A stretch of 64,000 nucleotides of DNA from Azospirillum sp. (GTDB lineage Bacteria > Pseudomonadota > Alphaproteobacteria > Azospirillales > Azospirillaceae). Under the pieces are notes generated by a model. The model worked only from the letters and a program-made list of their open reading frames with translations. It was not told the DNA's origin and searched no databases. Made by a program: the position numbers and the translations under genes. Each line of letters starts with the position of its first letter. The first letter of the stretch is position 1. The DNA is taken from assembly GCA_016124535.1 (NCBI GenBank), contig WGNK01000006.1, positions 156,818 to 220,817 on the forward strand, given 5' to 3'. Shown one piece after another: positions 43,666 through 58,238 of this stretch.

Positions 43666-46536
43666 CTACTTGGCGGCGGCCTTGCGGCTCCGCGCGGCAG
43701 GTTTGGCAGCACCCCCCGGTTCGGCCGGTTTCGGTTTCTTGGCCGCAGCGGCGCGCTTCGGCTTGGCCGGTGCCTGCTCGTCGACCGCGGCCACCGTAAC
43801 CGCTGCCGGTGCCGCGGCTTTCGTCGCGGCGGCTTTAGGCTTTTTGGCCGGAGCGGCGGCTTGGGTCTGCTCCGCCGGAGCGGCGGCCTGAATCTTCTTG
43901 GCCGGAGCGGCGGCCTGAGCTTTCTTGGCCGGTGCCGCAGTTTTCGCTTTTTTCGCTGCTGGCGCGGGCTTGCCGCCGGATTTGGCGGCCTTGGCGGCGA
44001 TCAGCGCCAGGGCCTGGTCGAGGGTGATGTCCTCGGCCGACATCGCCTTGGGAATCGAGGCGAAAATCTTGCCGTGTTTGACATAGGGGCCGAAACGGCC
44101 GCTGCCCAGGCTGACCGGCTTGCTGTCGTCCGGATGGTCGCCCAGCACCTTGGCCGGGGTCGTCGGGGTCCGGCCCGGCTTGGCCTCGCCCAGCATGACC
44201 ACGGCGCGGTTGAGCCCGATGGTCAGCACGTCGTCGTCCGGGGTCAGGTTCTTGTAGGCATTGCCGTGGCGCAGATAAGGGCCGAAGCGGCCGATCCCGG
44301 CCGTGATCTCCTCGCCGCTCTCGGGATGGCGGCCGACCAGGCGCGGCAGCGCCAGCAGCTTGAGGGCGACGGCAAGGTCGATCTCGGCCGGCGACAAATT
44401 CTTCGGCAGCGATACTCGGGGCGGCTTCTCCAGGTTGCGGTCCTTGCCCTTGGTCGGCTGGGCGGCATCGGCCGCCGGCCCGAGCTGGACATAGGCGCCA
44501 TAGGGACCGCGGCGCAGGGAGACCGGCAATCCGGTTGCGGGATCGTTGCCCAGTTGCTTCGGCCCCTCGGCCAGCGCCTCCTGGCCTTGGTCGCCATTGC
44601 CGGCGACCGCCAGGGGACGGGTGTAGCGGCACTCCGGATAGCGCGAGCAGCCGACGAAGGCACCGTTGCGGCTGAGTTTCAGGCCCAGCCGGCCTTCGCC
44701 GCAGCCAGGACAACGCCGCGGGTCGGCGCCCTCGGCGAAGGCGTCGGCCGGGAAGAAATGCGGACCCAGTTCCGCATCTAGGGTATCGATTACCTGGGTG
44801 ATGGTCAGGTCGCGGGTGTCCTCAACCGCGGCAGAGAACGCGCGCCAGAACTCGCGCAAAACCAGCTTCCAGTCGATCCGACCGCCGGAGACGTCGTCGA
44901 GCTGGTTCTCCAGGTCGGCGGTAAAATTATACTCGACATATCTTAGAAAAAAACTTTCAAGGAATGCGGTGACCAGCCGGCCGCGATCTTCCGGAATGAA
45001 TCGCTTCTTCTCCAGCCGAACATAGTCGCGGTCCTGCAAGACCTGGAGGATCGAGGCATAGGTCGAAGGCCGGCCGATCCCCAGCTCTTCCAGGCGCTTG
45101 ACCAGGCTGGCCTCGGTAAAGCGCGGCGGCGGCTGGGTGAAATGCTGTTCCGGCTTGATCTCGCGCTGTGCCAGCGGATCGCCTTCCTTGACCGGCGGCA
45201 GGCGGGATTCGGCATCGTCGTCGTCGCCGATGTCGTCGCGGCCTTCCTGGTAGACCCGGAGAAAGCCGTCGAACACCAGCACCGAGCCGGTGGCGCGCAA
45301 CACCACATCGCGCTTGGGCGAGGCGATATCGGCGCTGACCTGGTCGAACACAGCACTGGCCATCTGGGACGCGACGGTGCGCTTCCAGATCAGCTCGTAG
45401 AGCCGGAGTTCGTCCTTGTCGAGGGCAGCCGCGACTTGTTCGGGGCGGCGGAACAGGTCGGTCGGGCGAATCGCCTCGTGGGCCTCCTGGGCGTTCTTGG
45501 CCGTGGTCTTGTAGACCCTGGGACTATTGGGCAGATAGCGTTCGCCCCAGGCGCCGTCGATCAACTGGCGCGCCGCGGTGATCGCCTCGCCGGACAGCGA
45601 GACGCCATCGGTTCGCATATAGGTGATCAGGCCAACCGTCTCGCCGCCGATATCGATGCCTTCATAGAGCTTCTGCGCGATCTTCATGGTGCGCGTGGCG
45701 CCGAAGCCGAGCTTGCGCGAGGCCTCCTGCTGCAGGGTCGAGGTGGTGAACGGCGGATAGGGATTGCGCCGGACCTGCTTTTTCTCGACCGAGGCGACCG
45801 AGAACGCCAGCGGCTTGATCCGCGCCACCGCGGCGTCGGCGGCCCCTTTTTCGCCGAGCGCGAATTTGTCCAGCTTCTTGCCGTCGAACTCGATCAGCCG
45901 CGCGGTGACCAGGGCGCCGTCTGCGGTCTGGAACACCACCTCGACGGTCCAGTATTCCTGGGCACGGAACGCCTCGATCTCGGCCTCGCGTTCGCAGACC
46001 AGGCGCAGGGCGACCGACTGCACCCGGCCGGCCGAGCGCGACCCCGGCAGCTTGCGCCACAGCACCGGCGACAGCGTGAAGCCGACCAGATAATCGAGCG
46101 CCCGGCGCGCCAGATAGGCTTCGACCAGCTCTCGGTTGACCTGGCGCGGCGCCTTCATCGCGGCCTGGACGGCACTCTTGGTGATCTCGTTGAAGGTGAC
46201 CCGCTGGACCTCGACCTTACCCAGCAACCGCTTCTCGGCCAAAATCTCCTGAACATGCCAGGCGATCGCCTCGCCCTCGCGATCCGGGTCGGTGGCGAGG
46301 TAGACACGGGAGGAGCTTTTGACCAGGCGGGCGATCTCGTCGATATGGCGCTTGGAGCGCTCGCCCTGCTCCCAATCCATCGCGAAATCTTCGTCGGGCC
46401 TGACCGAACCGTCCTTGGCCGGCAGGTCGCGGATATGGCCAAAGCTCGCGACCACGGTGAAGTCGGCGCCGAGATACTTGTTGATAGTCTTGGCCTTGGC
46501 CGGCGATTCAACGATTACGACACTGCTGCCCGGCAA
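43666..46536 (-). CDS. topA: DNA topoisomerase I
   Basis: Type IA topoisomerase relaxing negative supercoils, 956 residues. TOPRIM motifs ESPAKAKTI and DPDREGEAI; catalytic Tyr306 in ITYMRTDG; GSRSAGRVQS and SRKLGFGATRTM typical of the bacterial enzyme. One C4 zinc ribbon remains (CPGCG...CSRYPEC, about 610-640), followed by three zinc-less Topo_C_Rpt-like repeats with RFGPYxxHG and a basic Lys/Ala/Pro tail (about 855-956) carrying 27-bp tandem repeats. The start is TTG at 46536, supported by GGGAGGA 9 bp upstream. It lies 44 bp downstream of dprA on the same strand. Confidence 0.97.
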   Translation of the reverse strand: MPGSSVVIVESPAKAKTINKYLGADFTVVASFGHIRDLPAKDGSVRPDEDFAMDWEQGERSKRHIDEIARLVKSSSRVYLATDPDREGEAIAWHVQEILAEKRLLGKVEVQRVTFNEITKSAVQAAMKAPRQVNRELVEAYLARRALDYLVGFTLSPVLWRKLPGSRSAGRVQSVALRLVCEREAEIEAFRAQEYWTVEVVFQTADGALVTARLIEFDGKKLDKFALGEKGAADAAVARIKPLAFSVASVEKKQVRRNPYPPFTTSTLQQEASRKLGFGATRTMKIAQKLYEGIDIGGETVGLITYMRTDGVSLSGEAITAARQLIDGAWGERYLPNSPRVYKTTAKNAQEAHEAIRPTDLFRRPEQVAAALDKDELRLYELIWKRTVASQMASAVFDQVSADIASPKRDVVLRATGSVLVFDGFLRVYQEGRDDIGDDDDAESRLPPVKEGDPLAQREIKPEQHFTQPPPRFTEASLVKRLEELGIGRPSTYASILQVLQDRDYVRLEKKRFIPEDRGRLVTAFLESFFLRYVEYNFTADLENQLDDVSGGRIDWKLVLREFWRAFSAAVEDTRDLTITQVIDTLDAELGPHFFPADAFAEGADPRRCPGCGEGRLGLKLSRNGAFVGCSRYPECRYTRPLAVAGNGDQGQEALAEGPKQLGNDPATGLPVSLRRGPYGAYVQLGPAADAAQPTKGKDRNLEKPPRVSLPKNLSPAEIDLAVALKLLALPRLVGRHPESGEEITAGIGRFGPYLRHGNAYKNLTPDDDVLTIGLNRAVVMLGEAKPGRTPTTPAKVLGDHPDDSKPVSLGSGRFGPYVKHGKIFASIPKAMSAEDITLDQALALIAAKAAKSGGKPAPAAKKAKTAAPAKKAQAAAPAKKIQAAAPAEQTQAAAPAKKPKAAATKAAAPAAVTVAAVDEQAPAKPKRAAAAKKPKPAEPGGAAKPAARSRKAAAK
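43844..43951 (-). repeat. Four 27-bp tandem repeats in the topA tail
   Basis: Units at 43844, 43871, 43898 and 43925 encode variants of a 9-residue block rich in Lys-Ala-Pro (KKxQAAAPA). The two middle units are nearly identical in DNA; the outer ones have drifted. Such repeats can change number by slippage. Confidence 0.8.
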
Positions 46537-46580
46537 AGGATTGTCCTCCCCCGCTGCCCGTCACGTCCAAGGGTGGGTGT

Positions 46581-47702
46581 CTAGATCAGGCTGACCTGGT
46601 TGCCGGGCTGGCGTTGCACGCGCCCGGCCAGTTCAAGCTCCAGTACCACAGTCAGCACGACCGGGGCAGACAATTGGCAGCCCCGGATCAGTTCGTCAAT
46701 CGGAACCGGCGTCGGGCTGAGGTTTTCCACGATCAGCGCTCGCGCCCGTTCCAGCTCTACCTGGTCGGGCTGGCTGCGCGGCGGCCCGGCGAACAGGTCG
46801 AGCTGGGGCTCCGACAGCCGCGGCGGCGCCATGCCCCGCAGCTCGGCGATCACGTCATCGGCGGACTGCACCAGAACGGCTCCTTCCCGGATCAGCCCGT
46901 TGGTCCCCTGGCAGCGCGGGTCCAGTGGCGAGCCCGGCACCGCCAGCACGATCCGGCCCTGCTCGCCAGCACAGCGCGCGGTAATCAGCGAGCCCGAGCG
47001 CGGCGCCGCCTCGACCACCACCACCCCGAGGCTGAGCCCGGAGATCAGCCGGTTGCGCCGCGGGAAGTGGCGCGCCTGGGGCTGGGTCCCGATCGCCACT
47101 TCGGCGACGATCACGCCTCGCTCGGCGATGCTCTGGTAAAGCCCGGCATTTTCTTCAGGGTACACCACGTCGATGCCGCCGGCCAGAACCGCGCAGGTGG
47201 CCTGGGTCAGCGCCCCCTCGTGGGCCGCGGTGTCGATGCCGCGGGCCAGGCCAGAGACCACCAGATAGCCGGCGGCTCCCAGCTCCTGCGCCAGCTTCAG
47301 GGTGAAGCGCCGGCCGTTCAGAGAGGCATTGCGGGCGCCGACCACCGCAACCGCCGGACGCCGGAACAGGTGCGGGTGGCCCTTGACCGAGATCACCGGC
47401 GGCGCGTCCTCGATCGTGGCCAGTGCGTCGGGATAGTCCGGTTCGCACAATGCCACCAGCCGGGCGCCGGCCTTGGCATTGGCGTCGACTTCGCGCACCG
47501 CCTCGGCGCGACTGAGGACGCGCAACGGCTTGGCCCGGCCGCCGCGTTGGGACATCTCGGGCAGCGCCTGCAAGGCCTTGGACGCGGTATCGAACCGCTC
47601 GAGCAGCCGACGAAAAGTGATCGGCCCGACATTTTCGGTCCGGATCAACCGGAGCCAGTCGAGACGTTCGGCATCGGACAGGGCGCGGCGCTGGGGCGAC
47701 AT
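46581..47702 (-). CDS. dprA: DNA-processing protein DprA
   Basis: Loads RecA on incoming single-stranded DNA during transformation; 373 residues from ATG 47702 (an in-frame TTG at 47720 is the alternative). An N-terminal SAM-like region (WLRLIRTENVGPITFRRLLERF) precedes the Rossmann DprA core with VAVVGARNAS, VSGLARGIDTAAHEGAL, GGIDVVYPEEN, SGLSLGVVVVEA and the DLFAGP linker to a C-terminal winged helix. topA follows closely, the common dprA-topA order. Confidence 0.95.
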   Translation of the reverse strand: MSPQRRALSDAERLDWLRLIRTENVGPITFRRLLERFDTASKALQALPEMSQRGGRAKPLRVLSRAEAVREVDANAKAGARLVALCEPDYPDALATIEDAPPVISVKGHPHLFRRPAVAVVGARNASLNGRRFTLKLAQELGAAGYLVVSGLARGIDTAAHEGALTQATCAVLAGGIDVVYPEENAGLYQSIAERGVIVAEVAIGTQPQARHFPRRNRLISGLSLGVVVVEAAPRSGSLITARCAGEQGRIVLAVPGSPLDPRCQGTNGLIREGAVLVQSADDVIAELRGMAPPRLSEPQLDLFAGPPRSQPDQVELERARALIVENLSPTPVPIDELIRGCQLSAPVVLTVVLELELAGRVQRQPGNQVSLI

Positions 47703-48279
47703 CCGCGCAGCTTCAGGCAAAGGTTAACGCGGGTCAAGGAGCAGATTTCTGAGGCCAGGGCGCCGAACCCAGGCTAACAAAGCACAACCACCGCATGACA
47801 AATACGCTTCCATAGTCGCAAATCCAACATATCGGACTCGCTGCCCGAGCATTTTTGCCGAAGACCCTGCCAACCTAAGGTGACTCGTAAGCTCGACGGC
47901 TGTTTGGGGCAAGTCGAATTGACCTTCAGTTTACCTGGATTCGGAGCCCTGCCAATGCCGCAGCGGTTCTCGGTGGGGCTGAGTCGCGGTTGGAGGTTGG
48001 CTGAGGGGTCGGGAGTGCGATAAAATGACTGGCCGTGGCGATTTGAACTTTCGCGGGCGAGTGGCGGGCGATTTTCTGGCGGCGTGAACACGCTCGAAGA
48101 CCTGCTGTCCCGCTTGCGGACCGTTTGCTCTGGCCTTGAAGACAAGCCCCTGCCGCCCTCCCCGCGATTGGTTCGACTGCAACCAATTTGCCATCGACGA
48201 CCGGCGCTGCGGCACCTATACTGACCGAGTCGTTTACCGCCGGACCGTATCGCGACGCCGGCACGCCATCGGAGCAGGC
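47703..48279 (+). other. Intergenic region between dprA and the amidohydrolase gene
   Basis: About 577 bp between divergent genes. The left third is relatively AT-rich. No frame has convincing protein-like composition; no structured RNA, repeat or clear promoter pair was recognised. Confidence 0.45.
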
Positions 48280-49152
48280 ATGAGTTTGGTCATCGAGGAC
48301 GTCCTGGTTCGCAGCGATCCCGTCGATGTCCGCGTGCCGGTGGTATTCGATTCTCCCCACAGCGGCATCCGCTACCCCGCCGGATTCGGCTTCACCTGCC
48401 CGCTCGGACTGCTGCGTCAGGCCGAGGACGCCTTCGTCGACGATATCTTCGAGATGGCGCCGGAATTTGGCGCTACCCTGATCGCCGCTCAATTTCCGCG
48501 CAGCTTCATCGACGCCAACCGTGCGATCGACGATCTTGACCCGCGCCTGATCGACGGGCTGTGGCGCGAGGCGTTGCATCCGACCGAAAAGAGCGCCCTT
48601 GGGATGGGGCTGATCTGGTCGGTGTGCAAACCCGGCGTGCCGGTCTATGACGGACGTCTGACCGTCGCCGAAGTCGCAGAGCGGATCGACCGCTACTGGC
48701 GGCCCTATCACGGCCAGTTGGAAGCGGTGCTGGGCGAGCTTGCCCGCAGCTTCGGCGCAGTCTGGCATGTCAATTGCCACTCGATGCCATCGTCGAACGG
48801 CATCGGCCGGGCGGAATCGGCGCCACGCCCGGATTTCGTGATCGGCGACCGCGACGGCACCACGTCCGAGCCCGGCTTCGTCGCCTTCGTTGCCGAGGTC
48901 CTGCGCAACAGGGGCTATCGGGTCGCGCTCAATGCCCCCTACAAAGGGGTGGAACTGGTCCGCCGCTATGCCGATCCGGCGCGCGGCCGCTCCAGCATCC
49001 AGTTGGAGATCAACCGGGCACTCTATATGGACGAAGAAACGCTTGAGAAGCACCACGGCTTCGAACAGTTGCGCGAACACATCACCGATCTGGTCAGCCA
49101 GATCTGCAGCTATGCCGACCAGCGCACCGGGTTGCGCCAGGCGGCGGAATAG
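48280..49152 (+). CDS. N-formylglutamate amidohydrolase family protein
   Basis: Predicted zinc amidohydrolase of 290 residues. Family features: VVFDSPHSGIRYP near the N terminus (metal His), FIDANRAIDDLD, the VWHVNCHSMPS metal site and IQLEINRALYMDE near the end. Members act in histidine degradation (formylglutamate to glutamate plus formate), but no hut genes are adjacent, so the actual substrate is open. ATG 48280 has GGAG 5 bp upstream. Confidence 0.85.
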   Translation: MSLVIEDVLVRSDPVDVRVPVVFDSPHSGIRYPAGFGFTCPLGLLRQAEDAFVDDIFEMAPEFGATLIAAQFPRSFIDANRAIDDLDPRLIDGLWREALHPTEKSALGMGLIWSVCKPGVPVYDGRLTVAEVAERIDRYWRPYHGQLEAVLGELARSFGAVWHVNCHSMPSSNGIGRAESAPRPDFVIGDRDGTTSEPGFVAFVAEVLRNRGYRVALNAPYKGVELVRRYADPARGRSSIQLEINRALYMDEETLEKHHGFEQLREHITDLVSQICSYADQRTGLRQAAE

Positions 49153-49217
49153 CCCGCCGGCCCCGAACCGCAATCCGGCGCGACTGCCAGGCCCGACCGC
49201 TCGGCCCTCTGGCGCCC

Positions 49218-50657
<1,440 letters not shown>

Positions 50658-51474
50658 CATCGATATCCCGAACCGTAACGGCAGCTGCAAAGCCGGAATG
50701 CTGGCAGAGAGGGGCTTTGGCGCTTCCCCCACCGTACCCTAGATAGTATCAAAAACGCCCTTGCGCACGCGGTTTATTGCCGCTTCGCCGGCCCGCCCGG
50801 TCGATCGGAAAGGCGCCCTGCCGGTCTCTCGTTCTGGCGCTCGGCGACACCGCAACTCCGCCACGCAATTCGGGAAGCGCCGGCACGCAGCCCACGCCGA
50901 TACCGCCATTATCAATTCTCGCAACGACGATAGCGCCTTCGCCGTCGGCGGCTCAAGTCGTAATGACGCCGCGGGGTCCCGACGTCCCCGCTCACCCGCC
51001 AAATTCAGGATCCGGCCGTTGAACGCCGCCGGAATTCCCGGTGGCTCGCACAGCCGGCGCCGGCCTTGGCCGCGGCGGCGGGCGCAATCGGACCACGCCA
51101 GGTTGATTGGAGGATACGAGCATAAGTTGTCATGGACCTTGGTGGTCACGGACGACCCGGCCGGGCGCGATTGCGTCACGGCTTTCACAATAGAGCCAAG
51201 GCAGAGTCCGACCAGATGCGAAGATCAGACTTTACATCAGCCACGCTTGCGTTATTTACTTAAACCAGACGCGGTTTAGCAGGGATCGGGCGAGTTGCCA
51301 CTGTCGAGTGGGATAGCGAGTAGCGGACACTGTCTCTCGGCGCCTTAACCTGGGATACCGGCAACCGGATAATCACTGAACCATACACAGGCATGGTGGC
51401 GTAGTTCAAAGTCGGCCATGGAGGACCATCGGTACGATGCTACCAGCGCGGACAAAGCCATAAAGGATGTGATG
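50658..51474 (+). other. Long gene-poor region upstream of leuD
   Basis: About 800 bp without a supported gene. Open frames of 150-170 codons on both strands look like Arg-rich shadow translations. The left part is GC-rich; from about 51180 the sequence becomes clearly AT-richer and stays so through leuD. I could not identify a leucine leader peptide, tRNA or mobile element. Confidence 0.5.
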
Positions 51475-52080
51475 ATGGAAGAATTTACAACCTTGCGCGG
51501 CATCGCCGCCCCTCTGCCGATGATCAATGTTGATACCGACATGATCATCCCTAAACAGTTCCTGAAGACAATCAAGCGAACCGGACTTGGTCGCCATCTC
51601 TTTGATGAGATGCGCTATACTCCCGATGGGGCCGAGATTTCTTCATTTGTTCTGAACCGGCCGGCCTACCGAAAGGCAACCGTCCTGGTCAGCGGCGCCA
51701 ATTTCGGCTGTGGTTCGTCTCGCGAACATGCCCCCTGGGCACTACTTGATTTTGGTATCCGCTGTATTATCGCGCCGTCCTTTGCTGATATTTTTTATAA
51801 CAATTGCTTCAAGAACGGAATCCTTCCGATTGCCCTGCCCCAAGACCAGGTCGATCTTCTCATGGCGGACGCCGAGCGCGGCGCTAACGCTGTGGTTATG
51901 ATCGACTTGGAGTTGCAGGAAATCACAGGTCCTGACGGCGGAAAGCTGCATTTCGATCTCGATCCCTTCCGCAAGCACTGCCTCATCAACGGCCTTGACG
52001 ATATCGGGCTGACGCTGGCGCAGGTATCTGCGATCGATTCATTCGAGGCCGCACACCGGGTAAGCCATCCCTGGTTGTAG
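51475..52080 (+). CDS. leuD: 3-isopropylmalate dehydratase small subunit
   Basis: Swivelling subunit of the isopropylmalate isomerase in leucine synthesis, 201 residues, a usual length. Signatures are [38 protein letters not shown] and [23 protein letters not shown] 51475 follows AAGGA at 7 bp; in-frame ATG codons at 51472 and 51418 are alternatives. Codon use is more A/T-ending than in leuB next door. leuC, its obligate partner, is not in the window. Confidence 0.95.
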   Translation: MEEFTTLRGIAAPLPMINVDTDMIIPKQFLKTIKRTGLGRHLFDEMRYTPDGAEISSFVLNRPAYRKATVLVSGANFGCGSSREHAPWALLDFGIRCIIAPSFADIFYNNCFKNGILPIALPQDQVDLLMADAERGANAVVMIDLELQEITGPDGGKLHFDLDPFRKHCLINGLDDIGLTLAQVSAIDSFEAAHRVSHPWL

Positions 52081-52181
52081 GCGGCGCGAGTCAGGAAGCT
52101 CTCTGATCACGGGAGTTTTTCCCGGAAGCGGGTCGGTCTGGCGATCAGCCCTGAAAAAAGTTCCAAACGGAGATAGCGATC

Positions 52182-53312
52182 ATGTCGGCCAATGGGAAGC
52201 TGCTGATATTGTCCGGTGACGGCATCGGGCCGGAGGTGGTCCGTCAGGTCCGTCGGGTCATCGATTGGCTGGCGCGCCGGCGCGGCGTTTCGTTCGACGT
52301 CGCCGAGGGGCTGGTCGGCGGTGCCGCGATCGATGCCGATGGTGTGCCACTGACCGATGCCACGCTGGCCAGGGCCCAGGAAGCCGATGCCGTGCTGCTC
52401 GGCGCGGTCGGCGGACCGAAATGGGACAAGATCGATTTCGACCGCCGCCCCGAGGCCGGCCTGCTCCGGCTGCGCAAGGACCTAGGCCTGTTCGCCAACC
52501 TGCGCCCGGCCATGGTGATGGATGCCCTGATCGATGCCTCGCCGCTGAAGGCGGACATCGTGCGCGGCCTTGACATCATGATTGTCCGCGAATTGACCGG
52601 CGGGGTTTATTTCGGCGAGCCGCGCGGCATCCGCGATCTGGGCGACGGCGTCCGTCAGGGGCTGAATACCCAGGTCTACACGACGCCGGAGATCGTCCGA
52701 GTCGCCAAGGTTGCCTTCGATCTGGCCCGCCAGCGCAAGAATTCGGTATGCTCGGTCGAAAAGGCCAACGTCATGGAATCGGGACGGCTGTGGCGCGAGG
52801 AAGTCACCCGCCTGCATGCCGAGGAATATTCCGACGTCGAACTCAGCCATATGTATGCCGACAACTGTGCGATGCAGTTGGTGCGCAACCCGCGCCAGTT
52901 CGACGTGATCGTCACCGACAATCTGTTCGGCGACATGCTGTCGGACGAGGCGGCGATGCTGACCGGCTCGCTCGGCATGCTCCCCTCGGCATCGCTCGGC
53001 CAACCCGACGCCAATGGCCGGCGCAAGGCGCTCTACGAGCCGGTCCACGGTTCGGCACCCGACATCGCCGGCCGCGACGTTGCCAATCCGGTGGCCATGC
53101 TGCTCAGTTTCACCATGATGCTGCGCTACTCCTTCGGGCTGAACGGTGAGGCCGAGATGATCGAACAGTCGATCCAGAAGGTGCTGAACGGCGGCATGCG
53201 CACCGCCGATGTGATGGCGCCGGGGATGGCGCGCTGCTCGACCACGGTCATGGGCGATGCTATTTTGCGTGCCCTCGACAAATTGCATGCCACCACCCTG
53301 GCGGCGGCCTGA
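52182..53312 (+). CDS. leuB: 3-isopropylmalate dehydrogenase
   Basis: NAD-dependent oxidative decarboxylase of leucine biosynthesis; 376 residues. Motifs: [14 protein letters not shown], the GAVGGPKWD segment, substrate-binding [13 protein letters not shown] and [15 protein letters not shown], the metal site [14 protein letters not shown] and nucleotide-binding [18 protein letters not shown]. It lies 101 bp after leuD on the same strand and is likely co-transcribed. Confidence 0.97.
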   Translation: MSANGKLLILSGDGIGPEVVRQVRRVIDWLARRRGVSFDVAEGLVGGAAIDADGVPLTDATLARAQEADAVLLGAVGGPKWDKIDFDRRPEAGLLRLRKDLGLFANLRPAMVMDALIDASPLKADIVRGLDIMIVRELTGGVYFGEPRGIRDLGDGVRQGLNTQVYTTPEIVRVAKVAFDLARQRKNSVCSVEKANVMESGRLWREEVTRLHAEEYSDVELSHMYADNCAMQLVRNPRQFDVIVTDNLFGDMLSDEAAMLTGSLGMLPSASLGQPDANGRRKALYEPVHGSAPDIAGRDVANPVAMLLSFTMMLRYSFGLNGEAEMIEQSIQKVLNGGMRTADVMAPGMARCSTTVMGDAILRALDKLHATTLAAA

Positions 53313-53396
53313 GCAACGCACGCCTTGGTCCCGAGAGGGCGGCGGCGGCCGGATCGGCCTTGAGTACGGGGAAGACCCGCTGCGGATCATGTGATC

Positions 53397-54230
53397 ATGC
53401 TGCCGGAACTGCTGCTGACACTGACCACGCCGTGCCCGAACTGGGCGCGGCGTTTTGGTTATCTGGAACAGGCGGTCCGGTTTTGGGCTCGACAGCGCCG
53501 ATGCGCCCTGACCTGGCAGCCCCATCTGGCAAACTGTCGCACGCTGATTCTGGAAGCGGCGGCGCTGTGCCCTCGACGCGGCCGGGCGGTGGTGCTGGGC
53601 TCCGGTCTGCTGATCGAACTGCCCTTGGCCGAGTTGGCGGCGCAGTTCGACGAAGTGCTGCTGGTCGATGCCGTCCATTTGGTCGGCGTCCGCCGTACCG
53701 CGGCGCGTTACCCTTCGGTTCGGCTGGCCACCCTCGACCTCGCCGGCGTATTCGACCGGCCCGATGGCCCAGCCTTTGGCCTGGACGGCCTGCCTCCACC
53801 CGAACCGCCCGTGCTGCCGGGTGGCCGCTGCGACCTCGCGATCTCGGCCAATTTGCTGTCGCAGTTGCCGTTCCTGCCCTGCGAGGCGCTTGAACGCCGG
53901 CTTGGCCCCGGCCGGGACGCCGATCTCGAAGCCTTTGCCCGCGGTCTGATCCTGGCCCATTTGGCGTGGCTGAAGCGCCTGGCCGACGTCACCTGCCTCT
54001 ACACCGACACCGTCAGCACGGTCTGCTCCGCCGACACCGTTGTGGAAACCGAAGACCAGCTCTACGGCGTCGCCCTGCCGCCGCCCGACCGCCGCTGGCA
54101 TTGGCAGATTGCCCCCCATCCGGAAGAGTTCCCCGATCTCGACCGGCAAAATCGGATGGCCGGGTACCGCCGGTTTTCTCTTGAACCCGCTTTGCCCGAG
54201 GCGGCCATTGCTATAGAAACCGCCGGATAA
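53397..54230 (+). CDS. Hypothetical protein with a methyltransferase-like fold
   Basis: Protein of about 277 residues (ATG 53397; GTG 53391 possible). A Rossmann-like opening, RAVVLGSGLLIELPLAEL, resembles the SAM-binding loop, followed by FDEVLLVDAVH (acidic end of beta-2) and CDLAISANLLSQLPFLP, a layout typical of class I methyltransferases. The C-terminal part contains WHWQIAPHPEEF. The exact substrate is unknown. It lies between leuB and metH on the same strand. Confidence 0.7.
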   Translation: MLPELLLTLTTPCPNWARRFGYLEQAVRFWARQRRCALTWQPHLANCRTLILEAAALCPRRGRAVVLGSGLLIELPLAELAAQFDEVLLVDAVHLVGVRRTAARYPSVRLATLDLAGVFDRPDGPAFGLDGLPPPEPPVLPGGRCDLAISANLLSQLPFLPCEALERRLGPGRDADLEAFARGLILAHLAWLKRLADVTCLYTDTVSTVCSADTVVETEDQLYGVALPPPDRRWHWQIAPHPEEFPDLDRQNRMAGYRRFSLEPALPEAAIAIETAG

Positions 54231-54237
54231 ACGGGAT

Positions 54238-54288
54238 CCAGGGCCTTGCGGCCCTTGGCGGAGTTACCCGGGGACAGGCGTCCCCTGG
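54238..54288 (+). repeat. Double hairpin before metH
   Basis: Two adjacent GC-rich hairpins: CCAGGGCC-TTGC-GGCCCTTGG (54238-54258) and CCGGGGAC-AGGC-GTCCCCTGG (54268-54288). Each has one unpaired base. The sequence style matches hairpins at 33677 and 57808. It is 18 bp before the metH start, partly overlapping the translation-initiation zone. Confidence 0.6.
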
Positions 54289-54306
54289 TCGCAGGAGACA
54301 GGGCAA

Positions 54307-57798
<3,492 letters not shown>

Positions 57799-57807
57799 GG
57801 ATAGAGT

Positions 57808-57831
57808 CAAGGGGGCCGTGAGGCCCCCTTG
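57808..57831 (+). repeat. Hairpin repeat after metH
   Basis: Perfect 10-bp stem CAAGGGGGCC / GGCCCCCTTG, loop GTGA, then GACCCCC. It lies 9 bp after the metH stop and may end or protect the transcript; the arm sequence and following GGACCCC link it to the copies at 33677 and 54238. Confidence 0.65.
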
Positions 57832-57917
57832 GACCCCCGAAGATTTAAACTTTGCCGGAATAGGCGGCGATCAGGCGGTGTTGATCTTGGTGTATCATTC
57901 GCGAGGCGAAACCCACC

Positions 57918-58193
57918 ATGTCACGCTTCGGTTTTCTTCGGCGCCCCGGTCTCATCGCCGTGGCCGCCGCCGCGTTTAGTCTCGGGGGCTGCGTCGCCTA
58001 TCCCGCCTACGCGCCCTACGGAGAATATCCCACCTACCCGGTGTACAACACTTATCAAGCACCGGTGGTGGCGACCCCGCCGGTCTATGGCGGAATAGCG
58101 ATCTATCCCGGCTGGGGTTACCGGTACCACTCACACGGCGGTCACGGTGGCGGCTATGGCGGAAGGCATCGTGGCTGGCATCACGGCCATTGA
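57918..58193 (+). CDS. Small lipoprotein with Tyr/Pro- and Gly/His-rich tail
   Basis: Protein of 91 residues. The signal peptide ends in a lipobox, FSLGGC, with acylated Cys at about 25. The mature part is Tyr/Pro-rich (YPAYAPYGEYPTYPVYNTY) and ends in a Gly/His-rich segment (HSHGGHGGGYGG and later HHGH) that could bind metals. No catalytic domain. Function unknown. Confidence 0.75.
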   Translation: MSRFGFLRRPGLIAVAAAAFSLGGCVAYPAYAPYGEYPTYPVYNTYQAPVVATPPVYGGIAIYPGWGYRYHSHGGHGGGYGGRHRGWHHGH

Positions 58194-58238
58194 GCCGCGA
58201 GCGGGCCGGCGCATAAGGCCTCAACAGGCACCGCCGGC

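Noticed and set aside
50739..51279. Overlapping open frames of 150-170 codons on both strands upstream of leuD
   Set aside because: Arg/Pro-rich composition, no ribosome-binding site and no motifs; treated as non-coding.
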